Shown: positions 8,374 to 17,814, numbered from the stretch's first letter. The stretch: DNA of 64,000 nt from Hyphomicrobiales bacterium (GCA_016185205.1 JACPOA010000047.1:1-64000), one strand, 5' to 3'. Program-made: numbers and translations. The notes: generated by a model not told the origin, from the sequence alone.

Positions 8374-9408
8374 CTAGCGCACAAGCTCGGCGCGCACGAT
8401 CTTGGCCCCCGCGACCATGGCACACATCTTTCCGTAGGCCACCTCGCGCGGCAGATATTTCAGACCGCAATCGGGCGCGACGACAATGCGCTCCGCCGGC
8501 ACGTGCGGCAGCGCGCGGCGGATGCGCGCGGCGACGGTCTCCGACGTCTCGATGGCCATGTCGGACAGATCGAGGGTGCCGAGAATGATGGTCTTGTGGG
8601 CAAGTTTTTCCAGCACCGCGCAGTCGAGCTTGGATTGCGCGGTCTCGATCGACACCTGCTGGACCGGTGAAGAAGCCAGCTCGGGCAGGAACGAATAGCC
8701 CTCCGGGCGCACATGGATGATGGCGGCATAGCCGAAACAGATGTGGATCGCCGTCGTGCCCTTTACGCCGTCGAGCGCGGCGTTGAGCCCCTTGAGGCCG
8801 AACTGGCGCGCCTTGTCCGGCCGCGCCTGCATATAGGGCTCGTCGATCTGCACCACGTCGGCGCCGGCCGCGAACAGGTCCTTGATCTCGGCGTTCACCG
8901 CCGCGGCGTAGTCGAGGATCATTTCCTGCTCGTCCTTATAGAAATCGTTCTGCGCCTGCTGCGACATCGTGAACGGACCGGGCACCGTGATCTTGATCAT
9001 GCGGTCGGTATTGGCGCGCAGGAACTCGAGGTCCCGCACCTCGACCGGATGTTTGCGACGCACCTTGCCGGTCACGCGCGGCACCGGGTTGGGGTGACCC
9101 GAACGGTCGAGCGCCGTTCCCGGGTTGTCGATGTCGACGCCCTCGAGCGCGGTGGCGAAGCGGTTGGAATAACTCTCGCGTCGCATCTCGCCGTCGGTGA
9201 CGATGTCGAGGCCGGCGCGTTCCTGGTCGCGGATGGCGATGAGCGTGGCGTCGTCCTGTGCCTGGTCGAGAAATTCCGGCGCGACTCGCCACAGGTCCTT
9301 GGCGCGCACGCGCGGCGGAAAGCGGCCGGCGAGCTTCTTGCGGTCGATTAGCCATTCCGGTTGCGCGTAAGAGCCGACCAGCGAGGTCGGCAGCAGGGGC
9401 AGCGGCAT
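8374..9408 (-). CDS. MetE C-terminal-domain-like methyltransferase family protein
   Basis: A 344-residue cytosolic TIM-barrel protein resembling the catalytic half of cobalamin-independent methionine synthase. All zinc-ligand positions of that fold are present: His and Cys in AIHICFGY, Glu in VSIETAQSKLD and Cys in VAPDCGLKY. The N-terminal half of true MetE is missing, as in the archaeal and EaCoMT-like branches, so a thiol is probably activated for methyl or alkyl transfer but the substrates are unknown. The start LPTSLVGSYAQPEWL is typical of the branch. It stands alone, convergent with the barrel genes. A second, distant relative lies at 16.5 kb. Confidence 0.82.
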   Translation of the reverse strand: MPLPLLPTSLVGSYAQPEWLIDRKKLAGRFPPRVRAKDLWRVAPEFLDQAQDDATLIAIRDQERAGLDIVTDGEMRRESYSNRFATALEGVDIDNPGTALDRSGHPNPVPRVTGKVRRKHPVEVRDLEFLRANTDRMIKITVPGPFTMSQQAQNDFYKDEQEMILDYAAAVNAEIKDLFAAGADVVQIDEPYMQARPDKARQFGLKGLNAALDGVKGTTAIHICFGYAAIIHVRPEGYSFLPELASSPVQQVSIETAQSKLDCAVLEKLAHKTIILGTLDLSDMAIETSETVAARIRRALPHVPAERIVVAPDCGLKYLPREVAYGKMCAMVAGAKIVRAELVR

Positions 9409-9446
9409 CCAGTCCTCCCCGACAAGGCACGCCTTATGGCGCGCTT

Positions 9447-12419
9447 TTATACGCCGGCGAGACTATCAGACTTCCCTTTGCCCGCCGCAACGCTCATCTC
9501 CAGCACCCGCGCGACATGCAGCGCGTCGCGGTCGGCGCCATCGTGGATCTGATGCCGGCAGGAGGTGCCGTCGGCCACGATCAGCGCGCCGTCGGGCGCC
9601 TTGCGCACCGCCGGCAGCAGCGACAATTCGCCCATCTTGAGCGAGACGTCGATGGTCGAGGCCGCGTAACCGAACGCGCCCGCCATGCCGCAGCAGCTCG
9701 ATTCCACCGTCTGCACGGTGAGTTCCGGGATCAGCCTGAGCACGCTCTCGACCGCGCCCATGGCGTCGAACGACTTCTGGTGGCAGTGGCCGTGCAGCAG
9801 CGCCTTGTTCGGCAGCGGCCCGAGCGGCAGATTGAGCCGGCCCTCCTTCTGCTCGCGGGCGAGGAATTCCTCCAGCAGCAGCGCCTGCACCGACAGCACC
9901 TGCGCCGCTTCGCTCCTGAGCAGCGCCGGCAATTCGTCGCGGAAGGTGAGCAGGCAGCTCGGCTCCAGTCCGATAATAGGAACGCCGCGCGCGGCGTAGG
10001 GCGCGAGTGCATCAAGCGCGCGCTGCATTTCGCGCCGCGCCTGCTCGACCTGGCCGACCGCCAGGAAGGTGCGGCCGCAGCAGAGCGGCCGCGCATCGTC
10101 ATCGTCCGGCAGCGCGGCGTGCACGCGATAGCCGCCGGCCACCAGCACGCGCCGCGCGGCCTCGAGGTTCTCGCGCTCGAAATATCGGTTGAAGGTGTCG
10201 GCGAACAGCACAACATCGCGCATCGACTCGCTTGACGTCGCGGCGTAGCGCCAATCGGAGCGATCCTGATAGATATCCGCGCGCCATTTCGGCAGACTGC
10301 GGCGCGCCGAGAATCCGGCGATCAGCTCGGACGCCCGCCGCAGCAGCGGGCTGGCGTCGCGCAGGTTGAACAGATGCGGCCAGCGCGCGGCCAGCGGCGC
10401 ATAGCGCGGCAGCCAGCCGACCAGCCGGTCATGCAGGCTTATGCCGCGTTTGCTGGCGCGCGCGGCCAGCGTCTCGATCTTCATGCGCGCCATGTCGACG
10501 CCGGTCGGGCATTCGCTCCGGCAGGCCTTACAGGAGACGCAGAGCGCCAGCGTTTCCGCCATCTCGTCGGAGGCGAGCGCGTCGGGGCCGAGCTGGCCGG
10601 TGATCGCGAGCCGCAGCGTATTGGCGCGGCCGCGCGTAACGTCGCGCTCGTCGCGGGTGACGCGATAGCTCGGGCACATCACGCCGCCGCTAAGTTTGCG
10701 GCAGGCGCCGTTGTTGTTGCACATCTCGACCGCGCCCTGGAACCCGCCGCCCGCGCCGGTATAGGCCGACCAGTCGAGATGGGTTGCGATCTCCTCGGCG
10801 TGATAGCCGGGCGCGTAGCGCAGCAGGCTGCGGTCATCGAATTTCGGCGGCCGCACCACCTTGCCGGGATTGTACAGGCCGTTCGGATCGAAGCGGTCCT
10901 TCACCTGTTCGAAGGCGCGCGCCAGCCTAGAGCCGAACATCGGCTCGTTGAATTCCGAGCGCACCAGCCCGTCGCCATGCTCGCCGGAATGCGAGCCCTT
11001 GTATTCGCGCACCATGGCGAACGCCTCCTCGGCGATCGCGCGCATGGCATGCACATCTTTCTCCTGCCGCAGATTGAGCACCGGGCGCACATGCAGGCAG
11101 CCGGAGCCGGCATGCGCGTACCAGGTGCCGCGCGTGCCATGCTTCTCGAAGATCTGCGTCAGCCGCGTGGTGTAGTCGGCGAGATGCTCGAGCGGCACCG
11201 CGCAATCCTCGACGAAGGAGACCGGTTTGCCCTGCTCCTTCATCGACATCATGATGTTGAGGCCGGAGGTGCGCAGATCGGTGATCGCCGCCTGCAACTC
11301 GGAACCGAGCACCTCGACCACGCCGCCCCATTTGCCGCCGCTGTTGTCCCAGTTAAAGCCGAGGTCGCCGATCAGCTCCTTGAGCCGGCGCAGCCGCCGC
11401 AGGTTCTCTTCGTGATCGTCCTCGCCGAACTCGACCAGCAGGATGGCGGCAGGCGTTCCGCGCACGAACTTCTCCAGCGTCGGGCGGAACATGGCGATCT
11501 CGCCAGCCAGATCGATCATGGTGCGGTCGATCAGCTCGACCGCGATCGGCAACAGGTGCACGATCGACTGGGCGGCATTCATCGCCTCGTAGAAGCTGCC
11601 AAAATGCACCGCGCCGACCGCGCGGCGGCCGAGCAGCGGCGACAGTTTCAGTTCGATGCGGGTGGTGAAGCCGAGCGTACCTTCCGAGCCGACCAGTACA
11701 TGTGCGAGATTGATGTCGTTCTTGCCAAGATACTGACCTTGCACCAGCGCGTCGAGATTGTAGCCGCCGACGCGGCGCTGTACCTTGGGGAAGCGCGCGG
11801 CGATCTCGTCGGCCTCGCGCGCGCCGATCGCCAGCATATCCTTGGCGAGCGGCCGCAGCGGCGCCGGCACGTCGGCAAGATTGCCGCCCAGCGGTCCGAA
11901 ATGCGCCAGCGTGCCGTCCGCCAGCAGCGCCTCGATCGCGATCACGTTGTCGCGCATGGTGCCGTAGCGCAAGCTTCGGCCGCCGCAGGAATTGTTGCCG
12001 GCCATGCCGCCGATGGTGGCGCGCGAGGCGGTGGAAATGTCCACCGGGAACCACAGACCGTGCGGCTTGAGCTGACGGTTGAGCTCGTCGAGCACGATGC
12101 CGGGCTCGACCGTGCAGCGCGCCCGCTTGACGTCGAGATCGAGCACGCGGGTCAAATACTTCGAGCAGTCCACCACCAGCGACGGACCGACCGCCTGGCC
12201 GGACTGCGAGGTGCCGCCGCCGCGCGCCAGCACGGTGGCGCCCTCGGCGCGGGCGAGGGCGATCGCCCGTTCGGCCTCCTCGACCGTACGGGGGGCGACG
12301 ACGCCGACCGGCATGATCTGGTAATGCGAGGCGTCGGTCGCATAGCGGCCGCGGGTAAAGCGGTCGAACGCCACGTCCCCGCTCAACTCGGCTTTCAACC
12401 GCCGTTCCAGACCGGGCAT
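9447..12419 (-). CDS. FAD-linked 2-hydroxyacid oxidase fused to Fe-S/CCG subunit
   Basis: A 990-residue fusion. Residues 1-500 are an FAD-binding PCMH-type oxidase (GRYATDASHYQIMPVGVV, ARGGGTSQSGQAVG, HVLVGSEGTLGF), close to GlcD/D-lactate/D-2-hydroxyglutarate dehydrogenases. Then come two 4Fe-4S motifs (CNNNGACRK with a following CP, and CVSCKACRSECPTG) and two CCG domains (CCGRTFLAVG; LHGHCHQKSF and SSCCGMAGAFGY) as in GlcF/GlpC. Such fusions oxidise a D-2-hydroxyacid and pass electrons to the quinone pool. The ATG at 12419 is taken; a GTG at 12431 with AAAAGGA eight bases upstream is at least as good. It is divergent from the glyoxylate aminotransferase gene, which suggests glycolate as substrate. 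Confidence 0.88.
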   Translation of the reverse strand: MPGLERRLKAELSGDVAFDRFTRGRYATDASHYQIMPVGVVAPRTVEEAERAIALARAEGATVLARGGGTSQSGQAVGPSLVVDCSKYLTRVLDLDVKRARCTVEPGIVLDELNRQLKPHGLWFPVDISTASRATIGGMAGNNSCGGRSLRYGTMRDNVIAIEALLADGTLAHFGPLGGNLADVPAPLRPLAKDMLAIGAREADEIAARFPKVQRRVGGYNLDALVQGQYLGKNDINLAHVLVGSEGTLGFTTRIELKLSPLLGRRAVGAVHFGSFYEAMNAAQSIVHLLPIAVELIDRTMIDLAGEIAMFRPTLEKFVRGTPAAILLVEFGEDDHEENLRRLRRLKELIGDLGFNWDNSGGKWGGVVEVLGSELQAAITDLRTSGLNIMMSMKEQGKPVSFVEDCAVPLEHLADYTTRLTQIFEKHGTRGTWYAHAGSGCLHVRPVLNLRQEKDVHAMRAIAEEAFAMVREYKGSHSGEHGDGLVRSEFNEPMFGSRLARAFEQVKDRFDPNGLYNPGKVVRPPKFDDRSLLRYAPGYHAEEIATHLDWSAYTGAGGGFQGAVEMCNNNGACRKLSGGVMCPSYRVTRDERDVTRGRANTLRLAITGQLGPDALASDEMAETLALCVSCKACRSECPTGVDMARMKIETLAARASKRGISLHDRLVGWLPRYAPLAARWPHLFNLRDASPLLRRASELIAGFSARRSLPKWRADIYQDRSDWRYAATSSESMRDVVLFADTFNRYFERENLEAARRVLVAGGYRVHAALPDDDDARPLCCGRTFLAVGQVEQARREMQRALDALAPYAARGVPIIGLEPSCLLTFRDELPALLRSEAAQVLSVQALLLEEFLAREQKEGRLNLPLGPLPNKALLHGHCHQKSFDAMGAVESVLRLIPELTVQTVESSCCGMAGAFGYAASTIDVSLKMGELSLLPAVRKAPDGALIVADGTSCRHQIHDGADRDALHVARVLEMSVAAGKGKSDSLAGV

Positions 12420-12617
12420 CACGACGGCCACGGCACCAGTCCTTTTCGCGCCCAATTCTGCCTATGCAGGAAGGGCTTGTTGGCTCTGCGGAAAACCGCT
12501 TGACCGCAATGTTGCATTCATAGTTCAACGCCACAAGCGCCGTGCCCTGGCCGGGCCGCGCCGGTGGTTGAATCCACGACAATCCTGCAAAAAGCCGCGG
12601 TTTAGGAGCGAATGCCC

Positions 12618-13826
12618 ATGGCTAAGAATTCATCGCGTCCGGTCGGGCGACATTTTCTGCATATTCCGGGGCCGACCCCCCTGCCCGATCGCGTGTTGCG
12701 GGCGATGGATACTCCCATCATCGACCACCGCGGCCCGGAATTCGCCCGGCTGGCCAAGAAGTGCCTGGAGGGCATCAAGACCATCTTCAAGACCACCAAT
12801 CCGGTGATCATCTACACCGCCACCGGAACCGGCGCCTGGGAAGCCGCTTTGGTCAACACCATGTCGCCCGGCGACAAGGTGCTGATGGTGGAGACCGGCC
12901 AGTTCGCCACGCTGTGGAAGAAGATGGCCGAGCGCATCGGCTTGAAGCCCGAATTCATCACGACCGACTGGCGCCAGGGCACCGACCCGAAGGCGATCGA
13001 AGCCCGGCTGCGCGAGGACAAGGGCAAGGAGATCAAGGCGGTCTGCATCCTGCACAACGAGACCTCGACCGGCGCGCTCAGCCCGGTCGCCGAGGTCCGC
13101 AAGGCGATCGACGCCGCCGGCCATCCGGCGCTGCTGATGGTCGACACCATCTCCTCGCTCGCCTCCACCGACTACCGGCATGACGAATGGGGCGTCGACG
13201 TCTCCGTCGGCGGCGCGCAGAAGGGCCTCATGATGCCGCCCGGCATGTCGTTCAACGCGATCAGCGACAAGGCGATCGCCGCCAACAAGACCGCCAAGAT
13301 GCCGAAGTCGTTCTTCGCCTGGGACGACATGCTCAACATGAACAAGGTCGGCTTCTTCCCCTACACGCCCGGCACGCAGATGCTGCACGGTCTCGCGACC
13401 GGCATCGAGATGCTGCACGAGGAAGGGCTCGACAACGTGTTCGCCCGCCACAACCGGCTGGCGGAAGCCACCCGCCGCGCGGTGAAAGCCTGGGGACTGG
13501 AAAACCTCAACAAGAACGCCGCCCAGGTTTCGCCGACCATCACCGCGGTAATGGTGCCGGACGGTCACGACGCTGATCAGTTCCGCGCGCTGGCGCTGGA
13601 CGCCTTCAACATCTCCTACGGCGCCAGCTTCGGCGCCTATGCCGGCAAGTATTTCCGCATCGGCCATCTCGGCGACATCAACGGCGGCATGCTGATCGGC
13701 GGGCTCGGCATTACCGAGATGGCGCTGTCGCTCGCCGGCATTCCGCACAAGAAAGGCGGCGTGCAGGCGGCGATGGATTATCTCACCGCCGCGCACGGCA
13801 GCGCCGCCAAACAGGCGGCGGAGTAA
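12618..13826 (+). CDS. Serine-glyoxylate/alanine-glyoxylate-type aminotransferase
   Basis: A 402-residue PLP-dependent class V aminotransferase. The substrate-side entry FLHIPGPTPLPDRVLRAM opens the protein, the cofactor loop TATGTGAWEAALVN follows near residue 75, and the Schiff-base lysine is in SVGGAQKGLMMPPG (Lys202). It transfers an amino group from serine or alanine to glyoxylate, giving glycine, as in the serine cycle or glyoxylate detoxification. AGGAG at 12604-12608 is nine bases from the ATG at 12618, better placed than for the ATG at 12612. Divergence from a GlcD/GlcF-type oxidase suggests one pathway: glycolate to glyoxylate to glycine. Confidence 0.9.
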   Translation: MAKNSSRPVGRHFLHIPGPTPLPDRVLRAMDTPIIDHRGPEFARLAKKCLEGIKTIFKTTNPVIIYTATGTGAWEAALVNTMSPGDKVLMVETGQFATLWKKMAERIGLKPEFITTDWRQGTDPKAIEARLREDKGKEIKAVCILHNETSTGALSPVAEVRKAIDAAGHPALLMVDTISSLASTDYRHDEWGVDVSVGGAQKGLMMPPGMSFNAISDKAIAANKTAKMPKSFFAWDDMLNMNKVGFFPYTPGTQMLHGLATGIEMLHEEGLDNVFARHNRLAEATRRAVKAWGLENLNKNAAQVSPTITAVMVPDGHDADQFRALALDAFNISYGASFGAYAGKYFRIGHLGDINGGMLIGGLGITEMALSLAGIPHKKGGVQAAMDYLTAAHGSAAKQAAE

Positions 13827-13837
13827 GTTTTGATGCT

Positions 13838-13936
13838 GTCATGCCCCGCGAAAGCGGGGCATCCAGTACTCGCCGGCACATTGAATTAAATTGAGCGGCT
13901 GCGATTACTGGATCGCCCGCCTTCGCGGGCGATGAC
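13838..13936. repeat. REP-like inverted pair
   Basis: Two short palindromes face each other: GTCATGCCCCGCGAAAGCGG at 13838 (stem ATGCCCCGC/GCGGGGCAT) flanked by ATCCAGTA, and TACTGGATCGCCCGCCTTCG from 13906 (stem ATCGCCCGC/GCGGGCGAT) followed by GATGAC. The outer GTCAT...ATCCAGTA and TACTGGAT...ATGAC arms are inverted copies. They lie between the convergent aminotransferase and hydrolase genes and may also act as a bidirectional transcription end. Confidence 0.75.
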
Positions 13937-13944
13937 GCGTTGCG

Positions 13945-14760
13945 TTACACCACACCAGCTTTCTCGTTCGCAAACACCCGCGCGACAAACTCCGAAATCG
14001 CCTTCAGCGTCGGCTCGCTCGCCTCGCGCTGCGGCGAATGCTTGGCGCCCGGCAGCAGCGCGACCTCGACCGGGCAGTAGCACTCCCGTTGCGCCACCGC
14101 GATCTGCTTGACCGTGCCGTATTGATCGTCCTCGCCCTGCACGATCAGCATCGGCACGCGGATATAGGCGAGAAACTCGGTGATATCCCATTGGCGGAAA
14201 TCGGGATCGAGCCAGGCGCCGTTCCAGCCCTGGAACGCGTTGTCGACGTCGGCATGCCAGCGCGCCAGCTTTGCGCGCAGGTCGGCGGTGGCGTAGGCCT
14301 TGCGCGCTTCTTCGATTGACGCGATGCCGGCATCCTCGGTGAAGAAATGCGGCGCGATCAGCACCAGCCCGCCGACGCGATGGTCCTGATGGCTGCCGGC
14401 ATAGATCGCGGCTATCGAGGCCCCGTCGCTGTGGCCGACCAATAGCCCGCGCTGAAATCCGATGGCGTCGAGCAGGCGCGGCAGCGTCGCGCGCGCCTCG
14501 TCGTGCATGTAGGAGAGCGGGCGCGGCAACGCGACCGGCGAGGATTTACCGTAGCCGGCGCGCGAATAAACGAACACGCCGCAGCCTGCCGCCTGCTGCA
14601 ATTTATCGGGAAAATCGCCCCACAGGCCGACGCAACCGAGGCCTTCATGCAGCAGCACCAGAGTCGGCGCGGCGTCGGGGCGCGGGCCGAGCATGCGGTA
14701 TTCGAGATTTTGGGAGCCGATAGAGAGAAAGCCGGAGTCGTCTAATTGCATCTTCGTCAT
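13945..14760 (-). CDS. Alpha/beta hydrolase
   Basis: A 271-residue cytosolic alpha/beta-hydrolase. The nucleophile elbow GHSDG (GxSxG) is near residue 95, the acid is in VQGEDDQYGT and the catalytic histidine in PGAKHSPQRE close to the C terminus. The oxyanion segment LLHEGLGCVG is also present. Substrate unknown; the fold covers esterases, C-C bond hydrolases and thioesterases. The start lies inside a REP-like palindrome: the ATG at 14760 is part of it, ATG 14751 (MQLDD) lies just outside, and the longer frame to 14781 would translate the repeat and is rejected. Confidence 0.8.
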   Translation of the reverse strand: MTKMQLDDSGFLSIGSQNLEYRMLGPRPDAAPTLVLLHEGLGCVGLWGDFPDKLQQAAGCGVFVYSRAGYGKSSPVALPRPLSYMHDEARATLPRLLDAIGFQRGLLVGHSDGASIAAIYAGSHQDHRVGGLVLIAPHFFTEDAGIASIEEARKAYATADLRAKLARWHADVDNAFQGWNGAWLDPDFRQWDITEFLAYIRVPMLIVQGEDDQYGTVKQIAVAQRECYCPVEVALLPGAKHSPQREASEPTLKAISEFVARVFANEKAGVV

Positions 14761-14843
14761 GCCCGGCCTTGTGCCGGGCATCCACGCCTTGCTTGCTTTG
14801 AAAAGTTAAAGACGTGGATGGCCGGGACAAGCCCGGCCATGAC
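14757..14843. repeat. REP-like inverted pair overlapping hydrolase start
   Basis: Palindrome ATGCCCGGC/GCCGGGCAT at 14759-14781 with trailing CCACG, and its inverted partner CGTGGATGGCCGGGACAAGC at 14812 with stem GGCCGGG/CCCGGCC ending GACAAGC. The two arms flank about 30 bases of A/T-richer spacer. The left palindrome contains the probable start codon of the hydrolase. Confidence 0.7.
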
Positions 14844-14873
14844 AAGCAAAAAACTTCGCTGCGACGACAACAA

Positions 14874-16472
14874 CTATTGCCCCTCCGTCCGTAGCTTAAA
14901 CCGCTGAATCTTCCCGGTCGCCGTCTTCGGCAGCTCGTTGCGGAATTCGATCCAGCGCGGATATTTGAACGGCGCCAGCTTCGCCTTGCAATGCTCCTGC
15001 AGCGCGCGCATCAGCGCGTCGCTGGCCTTGTCGGGCGCCTTGAGCACGACGAAGGCTTTCGGCTTGATCAGTTTCTGCTCGTCGTTCCAGCCGACCACCG
15101 CCGCCTCCAGCACGTCGGGATGCGAGGACAGCGCCGCCTCCACCTCGAACGGCGAGACATACATGCCCGACACTTTCAGCATGTCGTCGGCCCGCCCGCA
15201 GCAGATGTAATAGCCGTCGGCGTCCTCGATATATTTGTCGCCGCAGCGGGTCCACTCGCCGCGGAACGTATCGCGCGACTTCTCGCGGTTGTTCCAGTAC
15301 ATCAGCGCTGCTGTAGGCCCGCGCACGTAAAGCTCGCCCATTTCGCCCTGTTCGACCTGCTGGCCGTCCTCGCCCATGAGCTTGATCTCGTAGCCGGGCA
15401 CGCCCTTGCCAGTGGTGCCGTATTTGTTGGCGCCCGGCCGGTTGGTCAGAAAAATGTGCAGCATTTCCGTGGTGCCAAGACCGTCGGAGATTTCCACGCC
15501 GTACCGTTTGAAGAAGGTCTTCGCCACCTCTTCCGGCAAGGCTTCGCCGGCGGACTGGCAGCGACGGAGTTTCAGCTCCGATTTGTTCGGGGCGTTCGGA
15601 CTGTTGAGGAATGCCGCGTAGAAGGTCGGCACCCCGAAGAACACAGTGATTGGATGCTTGCGCAGCAATGCCGCGACACTGTCCGGCGTCGGCCGCTCGG
15701 GATTGAGAACGGTCGTGGCGCCGACGCTGAGCGGGAAAGTCATGGCATTGCCGAGGCCATAGGCGAAGAACAGCTTGGCGACCGAATGGACCACGTCGGT
15801 GTCCTTCAAGCCCGCCACCGGCGTGCCGTACAGATCGGCGGTCAGCTTGAGGCTGGCATGCACATGCACGGCGCCCTTCGGCTTGCCGGTGGAGCCCGAG
15901 GTGTAGAGCCAGAACGCCATGTCGTCGCAGGTGGTCGGCGCGGTGTAATCCTCCGGATCGTCCGCGCCGATGACGTCCTCGAACAGCCGGTAACCGTGCG
16001 GATTGTCGCCGGAGACGATGACGTGCTCGAGGTCGGGGCTTTGCTTGATGATCGTCGCGAATTTCGGAAACAGCGCCTCCGACACCACCAGGCATTTCGC
16101 CCGGCTGTCGGCCAGCATGAAGCGGTAGTCATCCTCGGTCAGCAGCGTGTTGACCGGCACCGCGATGATGCCGGCCTTCAGGCAGCCGAGAAAGGCGGTC
16201 GGCCAGTCGATGGTATCGGTAAGCGCCAGCAGCACGCGCTCTTCGCGCCGGATGCCGAGGCCGCGCAGCGCGGCGCCGAAGCGCGCCACCCGGTCGGCGA
16301 GCTGGCCGTAGGTCCAGCTACCGCGCGCGTCGATATAAGCCGGCTTATTGGCGCGGCCGGCGTCGAGATTGCGTTGCAGGACATCGGCAGCGAAATTGTA
16401 GTCGCGTGGGACTGCGCCCACCGCGTCACCCGCGCCTGCCGCGTCTGCCGCGCGCGTTTCGGCCATCGTCAT
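14874..16472 (-). CDS. Benzoate-CoA ligase family AMP-dependent synthetase
   Basis: A 532-residue adenylate-forming ligase. The P-loop WLYTSGSTGKPKGAVHVH is near residue 185, the A5-type motif GLGTTEMLHIFLTNRPG near 330, the hinge DMLKVSGMYVSPFEVE near 425 and the catalytic lysine in LPKTATGKIQR at the end. The TTEMLHIFL and MYVSPFEVE variants are typical of the benzoate/4-hydroxybenzoate-CoA ligase branch. It would activate an aromatic or similar acid to its CoA thioester with ATP. The start at 16472 has GGGGAG eight bases upstream. No other benzoyl-CoA pathway gene is beside it. Confidence 0.87.
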   Translation of the reverse strand: MTMAETRAADAAGAGDAVGAVPRDYNFAADVLQRNLDAGRANKPAYIDARGSWTYGQLADRVARFGAALRGLGIRREERVLLALTDTIDWPTAFLGCLKAGIIAVPVNTLLTEDDYRFMLADSRAKCLVVSEALFPKFATIIKQSPDLEHVIVSGDNPHGYRLFEDVIGADDPEDYTAPTTCDDMAFWLYTSGSTGKPKGAVHVHASLKLTADLYGTPVAGLKDTDVVHSVAKLFFAYGLGNAMTFPLSVGATTVLNPERPTPDSVAALLRKHPITVFFGVPTFYAAFLNSPNAPNKSELKLRRCQSAGEALPEEVAKTFFKRYGVEISDGLGTTEMLHIFLTNRPGANKYGTTGKGVPGYEIKLMGEDGQQVEQGEMGELYVRGPTAALMYWNNREKSRDTFRGEWTRCGDKYIEDADGYYICCGRADDMLKVSGMYVSPFEVEAALSSHPDVLEAAVVGWNDEQKLIKPKAFVVLKAPDKASDALMRALQEHCKAKLAPFKYPRWIEFRNELPKTATGKIQRFKLRTEGQ

Positions 16473-16550
16473 TGTGTTTTCTCCCCGGACAGGACCTATT
16501 ATGCAGACTGACGCGAAAGGCCGCAATGCGGCCAAAAAGGAGTGGCGCGC

Positions 16551-17714
16551 ATGATCTTCAGCCGGGACCGCATTCTGACCACCCATGTCGGCAGTTTGCC
16601 GCGCAACGAGAAACTGTCCGACCTGCTGGTGCGCCAGGAAGCCGGCGAAAAGTTCGACGCCAAGGAGATGGCCACCGAGATGGATAAGGCCGTGCGCCAT
16701 GCGGTCGACAAGCAGGCCTCGGCCGGCATCGACATCGGCAATGATGGCGAGCAGCAGCGCGTCGGCTTCCAGACCTATGTGCCGCAGCGCATGTCCGGCT
16801 TCGGCGGCGTGTCGAAGCGCCGACGCGGCCGCGAATTCGAGGAATTCCCCGAACTGGTGGCGAGCCTGATGCGGCGCTTCCCGCATGTCAGCAAGCAGCA
16901 GAACGCGCCGGAGTGCCAGAAGGAGTTGAAATATCTCGACATCAAGCCGCTCGAAAGCGAGATCGCGCGTTTCAAGAAAATTGCCGAAGGCAAGTTCGCC
17001 GAGCAGTTCATGACGGCGCCCTCGCCCGGCATCATTTCGACCACCATGCTCAACGCGCATTACGATTCGCACGACGCCTATCTCGATGCGCTGGCGCGCG
17101 AGATGCGCAATGAATATCTGGCGATCCACAGAGCCGGTCTGCTTTTGCAGATCGACGCGCCCGATCTCGCCATGGACCGCACCATGATGTACCGCGACCT
17201 GTCGGACGGCGATTTCGTCAAGCGCGTCGAGCGTCATGTGGCGGCGATCAATGCCGGCATCGAGGGCATCCCGCGCGAGCGCGTACGGCTGCACATTTGT
17301 TACGGCAATTGGGAAGGCCCGCATATCCATGACGTGCCGCTCGCAACGATTTTGCCGATGCTGTACCATGCCGAGGTCGGCGCGCTGTCGATCGAATTCT
17401 CCAATCCGCGCCACGCCCACGAATACGACGCGCTGAAGAAACACCCGCTGCCCAAGGATATGCTGCTGATCCCCGGCGTGGTGGAGACCACCAGCAATTT
17501 CGTCGAGCACCCCGAGGTCGTGGCGCGCCGCATCGAGGAAGCCGTGCGCACGGTCGGCGAGCGCGAGCGGGTGATCGCCTCGACCGACTGCGGCTTCGGC
17601 ACCTTCACCAACCGGGAGTGGGTGATCGAGCCGGCGGTGTGGCTCAAACTGCGCTCGATCCGCCAGGGCGCCGACATTGCATCGAGCAGGCTGTGGGGCA
17701 AGAAGGTGGCGTGA
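16551..17714 (+). CDS. MetE C-terminal-domain-like methyltransferase family protein (second)
   Basis: A 387-residue relative of the catalytic domain of cobalamin-independent methionine synthase, beginning RILTTHVGSLPRNEKL. The zinc-ligand set is intact: LHICYGNWEG (His, Cys), SIEFSNPRHAHEY (Glu) and ASTDCGFGTF (Cys). It lacks the N-terminal MetE half and is only distantly like the copy at 8.4 kb. The substrate is unknown; a thiol- or methyl-transfer reaction is expected from the fold. AAGGAG at 16537-16542 fixes the ATG at 16551. It is divergent from the CoA ligase and followed 162 bases later by the M24 gene. Confidence 0.85.
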   Translation: MIFSRDRILTTHVGSLPRNEKLSDLLVRQEAGEKFDAKEMATEMDKAVRHAVDKQASAGIDIGNDGEQQRVGFQTYVPQRMSGFGGVSKRRRGREFEEFPELVASLMRRFPHVSKQQNAPECQKELKYLDIKPLESEIARFKKIAEGKFAEQFMTAPSPGIISTTMLNAHYDSHDAYLDALAREMRNEYLAIHRAGLLLQIDAPDLAMDRTMMYRDLSDGDFVKRVERHVAAINAGIEGIPRERVRLHICYGNWEGPHIHDVPLATILPMLYHAEVGALSIEFSNPRHAHEYDALKKHPLPKDMLLIPGVVETTSNFVEHPEVVARRIEEAVRTVGERERVIASTDCGFGTFTNREWVIEPAVWLKLRSIRQGADIASSRLWGKKVA

Positions 17715-17784
17715 CGGTATCCCAGGGGGTCGACCTGCCTGATTATAATCACAATCGAGGCATGCCGGAGGCGCCGGGCGGTGC

Positions 17785-17814
17785 GCTGAAATTGCCGCGC
17801 GATAGGCCTATAAT
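17785..17814 (+). promoter_or_regulatory. Possible promoter upstream of the M24 gene
   Basis: A perfect TATAAT at 17809-17814 stands out in GC-rich surroundings, 63 bases before the M24 start; the -35 region (CTGAAA, 17 bases upstream) is poor. A palindrome GATTATAATC at 17741-17750 lies further upstream. If used, it would separate the M24 gene from the MetE-like gene. Confidence 0.35.

Noticed and set aside
10374-12503. 709-codon plus-strand frame opposite the FAD/Fe-S oxidase
   Set aside because: Antisense shadow; the minus-strand frame contains FAD, 4Fe-4S and CCG motifs and is clearly the gene.
13838-13936. CRISPR array
   Set aside because: Only one inverted pair of REP-like hairpins; no series of direct repeats with equal spacers here or elsewhere in the window.
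14760-14781. Longer start for the alpha/beta hydrolase (MPGTRPG...)
   Set aside because: Those codons are the palindromic repeat itself, a common false extension in these genomes.
16473-17510. N-terminal extension of the CoA ligase frame up to 17510
   Set aside because: It runs antisense through the MetE-like gene; ligase homology begins after the ATG at 16472, which has its own ribosome site.
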